DNA of 64,000 nt. It comes from Cylindrodendrum hubeiense. Taxonomy: Eukaryota > Ascomycota > Sordariomycetes > Hypocreales > Nectriaceae. The stretch's first letter is position 1, and each line of letters begins with the position of its first letter. The notes beneath the pieces were generated by a model. It was not told the DNA's origin, did no database searches, and saw only the letters and a list, made by a program, of their open reading frames with translations. Both the position numbers and the translations under genes were made by a program. This document shows positions 58,624-64,000 of this stretch, one piece after another. The DNA lies in NCBI GenBank assembly GCA_014621425.1, contig JAANBB010000127.1:28306-92305 (forward strand), given 5' to 3'.

Positions 58624-59318
58624 GGAAGCAATGTTAGGTCAAATGTAGCAGGTTCATCAAAGACTTTCAGGATATGGTGCGATAGGTTAAGAATGATAAA
58701 TTTGACTTCTGCATTCTACACACACTTTGGAGACGTCGGTGATTGTTTTTCTAAGATCGGCGGTGGATTTAATCAACCGTCCGGAATCCTCAGCCCTCGC
58801 TCAGTGGCAGCTTAGACTAAGGCGACAGGAGCTCGGCCATGGAAACTAAAATATATTTTGGTATATTTGAGTTTCGTCTCCAAGTTTATTGAGAATGTGA
58901 CCGTCCCGCTGAGGCTGCATCTAGCACTCAACTGTTGATAGCGTAGCTAAAGACTCTAGGGTAGGCCAGGTTGAAGTTGGCGGGGATATTGGCTGCGTAC
59001 AGTAGGTTGAGGTAATGATGTCAGTTTTACCGTGAATAAATTGTGCGACACTAGCTGTAAGAAACATGGCAGCAAACTGACTCAGATTACTGAGAGATAG
59101 TCGCATGCAGATGGTGGCAAAGACAACAATCAGCTTCGTTTGGTAACATTTGTAGCAGGATTCCCTTTAATGACTCTCATCTAGCTTATCCCTCTCTATT
59201 TACTTATCATTTTATGATTTTATCATTCGGAACATCAAATCCAATATAGCAGCTCAAGTATAGTCAATGATAGTTTACCTACTTTGTTTACTATTCTCAT
59301 TAAGACCCGACTTACTTG
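58624..59318. other. 3' flank of the Tc locus with a near-palindrome
   Basis: No gene is supported. A ~34-bp near-perfect inverted repeat, GAAACTAAAATATA ... TATATTTGAGTTTC, spans 58842-58875. It could be a hairpin, a terminal-repeat remnant or a chance AT palindrome. Confidence 0.5.
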
Positions 59319-60585
59319 TCAACGCCGAAACCCCTGTCGACGTTTACCTCGGGCTGTTCTTGTTCTGTGAGAAATTGTAAATGCTTTAAGCCAGAGAAAT
59401 AGGCCAAAGAACCGGAAGCCTAGAGCTATACAGAGGTCGCAAAGGCCATAGCCCACCAATAAAAGCAAGAATACTACCACGTAATGGTTAATCCTTTCTC
59501 TGTGGTAATCGTCCAAGTCTGGATCCATTGAGTGAAGGGGCCACCACCAACGAGGTACGCAGCTGCTGTAGTCTTCACGAAGTACCCAGGCGATGCGAGC
59601 ATATACTAATGACAAACTGAGGAACAAAATAGCCGGGCGTGTATCAGTGACCTGAGACGTCAAGCAATATGAAGTCAACTTGACAAAGAGGACTAGTTTC
59701 AGTATTACTTTCCCCTTGATGAACCAGTCTTTTTGCATCATATATGCGACATTTTGCTGAGTCCTACTTTTGCCTCGTAACTCCTCTAGCTGTTCGCTTC
59801 GACGAGTGTGATCCTTATTGTTACCGGCGTCATCCGGTAGGTCGCTGTTGAGGTTCGAAATGTCGATGGAGGACATGGAAACATCAGAGTCGTAGTCCTT
59901 GTCCTGCCTCATCTTGACGCAGAGAGCAGTATTCTGAAGATACATGTCATTCTGTACATGAAGCTGTCAGCCGATGAGTACACTCCATCAACGCATGTAA
60001 AGAGACCGCTGAAAGCCGATGCCGATCATCAGAAGTACTATATAATTTGGATCCCAATATCAATCAAGTACTACTTACCGGGTGCTGCCTACATGCTTCC
60101 ATTTGATTTAGAAGGTTACCGTACCTTGTTTGGTTGTATGATATGATGGCAAAGACCAAGGCGGCCAACGTCAGGGTAGTCATGGTAAGGTTCACTGGCT
60201 TGCGCAACGCCTTCGCCCTGTTGAGGATGGATTCGAAGGCTGAAGGGGAGAAAACAATTCCCTGAGTTGGAACTGGAATAGGCAGTGCTTCTGATGATGA
60301 CGGTGGCGATGGTGGGATATCATGGTTCTCGCTACCGTTGTCGTCGGTGTCATTGCTGTGGCCACTATTTTCGTTCCCTGACCAGACGGCTAGAGGCGGC
60401 CCCCCTGGCATCTCCAAGGCCGTTGGAGTTTGGAGAGCAATGGCAAAACCTGCAACATTGCCTCTTGCTTGAGCTGTGGCTGGCCAACCGAACCCGACAT
60501 TGGAAGCAACCACGGGGACAGAAGACGGTCGACTTGGCGTTGAGTTTGACCTTCTCAGTAACGGCCTCGGAGAAGGAACGGCCAT
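59319..60585 (-). CDS. Fungal multi-pass membrane protein of unknown function, 379 aa
   Basis: Two exons, 60079-60585 (169 codons) and 59319-59951 (210 codons plus stop), join in phase 0. The 127-nt intron starts GTAAGTAG and ends TGTACAG. The N-terminal ~130 residues are Ser/Pro rich and probably disordered. A hydrophobic segment follows at about 138-156. After a charged stretch come three more hydrophobic segments (VILKLVLFVKLTSYCL, AILFLSLSLVYARIAWVL, YVVVFLLLLVGYGLCDLCIALGFRFFGL broken by Gly). The tail is basic. I do not recognise the family. It separates the Tc locus from the housekeeping genes. Confidence 0.65.
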
Positions 60586-61225
60586 TATATACCGTGTACT
60601 GGTATACTAGCTGTGGAGCGAGGTGGAGTGACTACTCAATTGTCTGCTTCTTTCATGAAAAAACATATATGTCGGTTAATAGGTTAGGCTACTGTCCCAA
60701 AAGTAGTGGCTACAGTGGCGTTGTGATTCTGACTGGCGGTCTCGAGGTTCCACTAAAGGAAGTGGGCATACACCTTGCCTCTTGGTGAACTAGGAATAGT
60801 TGATCATGAGAGAACGTCGATGGTGAAGAAAGGATCCATACAGAATGCGAAGCATGGTGCTCGGCGAGGCTGGATGCATTTTAACCACTGCCGCTGCTGC
60901 CTCGTCAGGCATAAACGAGGCTGAGAGGCAGCCGCTAAGTCTTCTGCCATTGTGCAGTCATGCTTTAGTAATCCTCCACCGACAGCAGCTTGGCCATTGC
61001 ATCCTACCAGTCGGCTGCGTGTGAAGGTGTGTGTGTAAGTAAAACACCCCAGATAGGCGAAGTCAACACGACATACAACAGGCTGAGCATCACGGTTAAT
61101 GCAGTTTTAACACGGATTCACCAGAGCTAGATCATAACCTCGTTAACCGATGGCGCATATTCTTTTAGGATTGTAAGATGGCCATGAAATGTTCTATTCT
61201 CTTCATATTATCGTGTCTATTGCTT
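60586..61225. other. Intergenic, no gene seen
   Basis: Promoter side of the membrane-protein gene and 3' side of GPI16. No supported ORF or repeat. Confidence 0.5.
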
Positions 61226-63028
61226 CTAGGCCTTCTTGCCCTTTAGTTTGCCAATCAACGCCGCAATTTTGCCCTTGAGGCCCGAGGCCGATCCTTCATT
61301 GGCACCTACGAACCTCCGCACAAGCATATTATACAATCCCCCAAATGCTAGCGCAATGGCCGTCGAGGTGAAGATGATGACGTTATACGGCATGCTAAAG
61401 TCAGGTGTGGGCAGGTAGAGCAGCAAGCTGGTGGTGCGCAGGTTCATCTCCTTGGGCTCCAGCGTCCTGACGACGGCGGCTGCCACGTCGAAGCCGCGGT
61501 TGGCATCAGGCGGGTACTCGGTGTAGCGCAGGATGGCCTGCTCGAAGTCGTACGTGAGGAAGACGGTGCAGTGCGGGGGGATGCGCATGAGGAGCTCCAG
61601 CTGGGTTCCGCGGGTGCGGTCGAGGGCGGGGCGGTAGTAGATCTCCTTGATGAGGTCCGTCGAGTTGTCCGCCGAGGTCGAGCTGGAGATGCGGGCGGTG
61701 AGTGAGTGCAGGTAGATGCGCATGAACCACGGCAGAGACTCCATGTAGACAAACTCGACGTCTGTGTCGCTGGGGTTGCTGAGAATGGCCTGGACACCGC
61801 CGTGCTGCTGGCCGTGGCCCGTGAAACTACGCTCGGCGTAGAGCAGCGGGGTCTCCGGCTCGACGAGCAGCTGGGAATCGTCATGCTCGGGCTTGGTGAG
61901 AACCAGGTTGAACTCGGCATCGGCATCAATGCGGTAGCATCGCGAACTGCCGTCCTGGTCCTTGATCTCGTGGGCGCCCTGGCTCGAGAAGACGTCGCGC
62001 GTGCCAGGGACCTGCACGCAGACGGGGGGAACGTCGGGGTTGGTCAGGGGACACGTTCCCTTCATGGGGCGGCCAAAGATCTGGGATAGGGTCCAGTCCT
62101 GGCCGTCGAGGTGGTCGGCAGGGAAGCAGGTGTCTTTGGAGTGATATGACTTTGTCGTATCGCAGAGGAGGTCCTGGCCTGGTGGGGGTCTCGGGATGGG
62201 GTTGTCTGAAACACATGTCAGCGGTTGCAGCATCACATAGAACTAGGTCAAAGCATACCTCGAGGTCGCTTGGAGCGGTTCACATCGAGGACCATATCAA
62301 CAGTCTCCTCCATCTCCAGAACGCAATGGCCCTCGGCGTCACACTTGGGGCGCACGTCGATGGCCATGCTCTGGTAGGAGGCGTCAAACAACTTGTGTCC
62401 GTCCAGCAAACTAGCAATGCCGGCCTTGCCCTTGCACGGGAGCAATTTCAAAAAGGGTGTTAAGTTCTCCGTGCAGACAACTTCGTGGGGTAGGACTCCG
62501 TGGAGTAATCGGGTGTTAACGAGGGTGGTGTTCGGGGTGGTCGCCCTCGGGCTGGAACGACATGACGGGTCGGATGGTCCTCGTCTCGTCGATGAAGTTG
62601 AGACTGGCGCAGAACAGACCAGAGAGGGCGTTCGTAAGCGTCAACCACTTCTCATCGGCCTCCTCGTCGGTCTCGGCATCCAGCCACGCCCACAGCTCAA
62701 CGCCGGTGCCGCCTTCGCGCGTGCCATCCCACGGCCGAGCTCCCCAGCGCTCGGCGTCCCAGCGACCGAGGGTGAAGCGCAGGTGCAGCTCGCGGGTGCC
62801 TGCATATTGTAGAATCTGGCCGAGAGAGCGCGGGAACAGGCGGAAGTTATGCGCCTCGAAGTCTTCGATGGAGGTGCTGGTGCGGAAGTTGAAGCTGGCG
62901 AGGAGGGCGGATAGGGGCAACGGACGCAGCGTCAGCTGCTCGTGATAGTCGGAGTCGGAGTCGGAAGCGGCGGCGAGACCAAGCCCGTGGGCAATGGCCA
63001 GCAGGAGGATCGCCAAGAACCGGCGCAT
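61226..63028 (-). CDS. GPI16: GPI transamidase subunit Gpi16/PIG-T, with an apparent 1-nt frameshift
   Basis: Gpi16/PIG-T is the ER-lumenal subunit of the complex that attaches GPI anchors to proteins. From ATG 63026-63028 there is a signal peptide (MRRFLAILLLAIAHGLGLA), then PLPLSALLASFNF and the family's LQYAGTRELHLRFTLGRWD block. Exon ends at 62259 and 62215 splice in frame (GTATGC to TTTCAG). Later blocks include HGVLPHEVVCTENLTPFLKL, KAGIASLLDGHKLFD, MESLPWFMRIYLHSL, PPDANRGFDV and a C-terminal membrane helix near VIIFTSTAIALAFGGL with a basic tail. The frame changes by one base at the C-homopolymer 62534-62537 (CCCC on the minus strand). With three C the frame would be continuous. For an essential gene a sequencing or assembly error is the likelier reason. 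GC-rich, unlike the left part of the window. Confidence 0.88.
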
Positions 63029-63355
63029 CGTGGCGGCGGAGCAGAAAGCGGCTGGGAGGTGGTTTGTGAGATCCGGCTCGACTTCACATCTCACCAAGAC
63101 CGTGCCGGAGATCGTCTTGGGGAAGCTATACTAGCACGATCTGTCTACAGTGTACGTACCCTGCATGGCGGATCGGGGGCGTGGAGCGCGAAGCTCGGGG
63201 CGGTGGGCGGCGGCAGAAATATGTCCGATGCTTCGCGACAGCGGCCGACAATCCTCCACATGCCGCCGGCCGAGTCTCGAATTCAAGCCCCGCCAGCCTC
63301 GATCCCTTCACATTGACCGCCGCCGCCCGCCGACGACACTCGCAGATACTCCAAG
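63029..63355. promoter_or_regulatory. Divergent promoter region of GPI16 and LUC7
   Basis: A 327-bp GC-rich gap between two head-to-head housekeeping genes, so it must serve both. No clear TATA box. No ORF is supported; frames in it are shadows of GC-rich sequence. Confidence 0.5.
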
Positions 63356-64000
63356 ATGGCCGCCGAACAGAGGAAGCTGCTCGAGCAGCTCATGGGCGCC
63401 TCGGCGTCGTCGCGCGCCGCCCAGCTCTCCGTGACGGACCCCAAGGTCTGCCGGTCGTACCTCGCAGGCACCTGTCCGCACGACCTCTTCACCAACACCA
63501 AGCAGGACATCGGCCCGTGTCCCAAGGTGCACTCCGAGGGCATCAAGTCCGAGTACGAGGCGCTGGGCGACCGCGAGAAGCAGAAGTACGGCTTCGAGTA
63601 CGACTACATGCGCGACCTGCAAAAGTACATTGACGAGTGCAACCGCCGCATCGACGCTGCGCAGAGGAGGCTGGAGAAGACGCCTGACGAGATCCGCCAA
63701 ACCAATGTTCTGGTACGAACCCTATCCTTTTCCAATCTTGCATTTCCACATAACTAACAATGCGCAGCTCAAGGGCATCTCCGAACTCTCCTCGTCCATC
63801 AACAACGGCCTCCTCGAAGTCGAGATCCTCGGCTCCATGTCCGAGGTCTCGCGCGCCCAGGATGAGCTCTTCCGCGTGCGCCAGGCCTCGCAGGCCAAGC
63901 TCGACCGCGAGAAGGAGCTCAAGGCCCTCTCCGACACGTCGGGCCCCTCGGGCCACCAGAAGCTGCAGGTCTGCGACGTCTGCGGCGCCTACCTCAGCCG
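63356..64000 (+). CDS. LUC7: Luc7-family U1 snRNP protein (5' part, cut by window end)
   Basis: Exon 1 is 63356-63712 and exon 2 starts at 63768, running off the window. The 55-nt intron has donor GTACGA, branch AACTAAC and acceptor GCAG. Luc7 proteins are U1 snRNP components that help choose 5' splice sites. The N-terminus reads MAAEQRKLLEQLMG, then LSVTDPKVCRSYLAGTCPHDLF and a CPKVHSE end, forming the first CCCH-type zinc finger. A helical region (YMRDLQKYIDECNRRIDAAQRRL) follows. Exon 2 gives LKGISELSSSIN and LLEVEILGSMS, and begins the second finger with CDVCGAYLS at the window edge. The match to the family is strong. Confidence 0.93.

Noticed and set aside
61444..61929. 161-codon Ser/Pro/Arg-rich minus frame inside GPI16
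   Set aside because: Shadow frame of a GC-rich gene; low-complexity translation.

Overview
The window comes from a filamentous ascomycete (Pezizomycotina). Short GT-AG introns (45-126 nt) interrupt most genes. The recognisable genes are fungal: a FlbA/Sst2-type RGS protein, a DUF6536 membrane protein remnant, a C2H2 finger protein, Gpi16/PIG-T and Luc7. The two tRNA genes carry eukaryotic anticodon-loop introns. I would guess a Sordariomycete, but the sequence alone does not fix the genus. Several broken genes carry CAN-to-TAN or TGG-to-TAG stops, which fits RIP or plain C-to-T decay.

Layout. (1) 0-31 kb is gene-poor accessory DNA. It holds the 3' end of a SLIP-GC/DUF7605-like gene, a small Cys-rich secreted protein, tRNA-Ala, a decayed DUF6536 gene, an flbA-like RGS gene, a decayed MFS transporter, a cluster of 19-20 bp repeats, a beta-lactamase-like gene with one nonsense codon, a small CxxC protein, a GH18 gene, tRNA-Leu, an 867-aa four-exon protein with a possible PD-(D/E)XK-like core, and weak or broken ORFs. 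(2) 31.9-36.0 kb encodes a 1348-aa fungal C2H2 protein with two Pro-rich tandem repeats. (3) 36.7-58.6 kb is the notable part, a complete bacterial-type Tc (toxin complex) locus inside a fungal genome. It has a TcA-like gene of 2884 codons on the minus strand, one intron included. A six-exon gene for a 783-aa protein of unknown function follows on the plus strand. Last is an intronless 2534-codon TcB-TcC fusion on the plus strand, with a C-terminal variable effector region behind the conserved RHS self-cleavage site. (4) 59.3-64 kb returns to ordinary chromosome: a fungal membrane protein, GPI16/PIG-T with an apparent 1-nt frameshift, and the start of LUC7. The last two are GC-rich housekeeping genes.

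How the parts may work together. In bacteria TcA forms the pentameric pore and translocation channel, and TcB-TcC forms the cocoon that holds and releases the toxic C-terminus. Both halves are here with full-length open frames, so the locus looks capable of encoding a holotoxin. The third protein sits between them and is transcribed divergently from the TcA gene. It is a good candidate for an extra, possibly fungus-specific component. The 2.2-kb gap between these two genes carries a decayed array of ~120-bp repeats. Function, expression and donor lineage cannot be read from the sequence.
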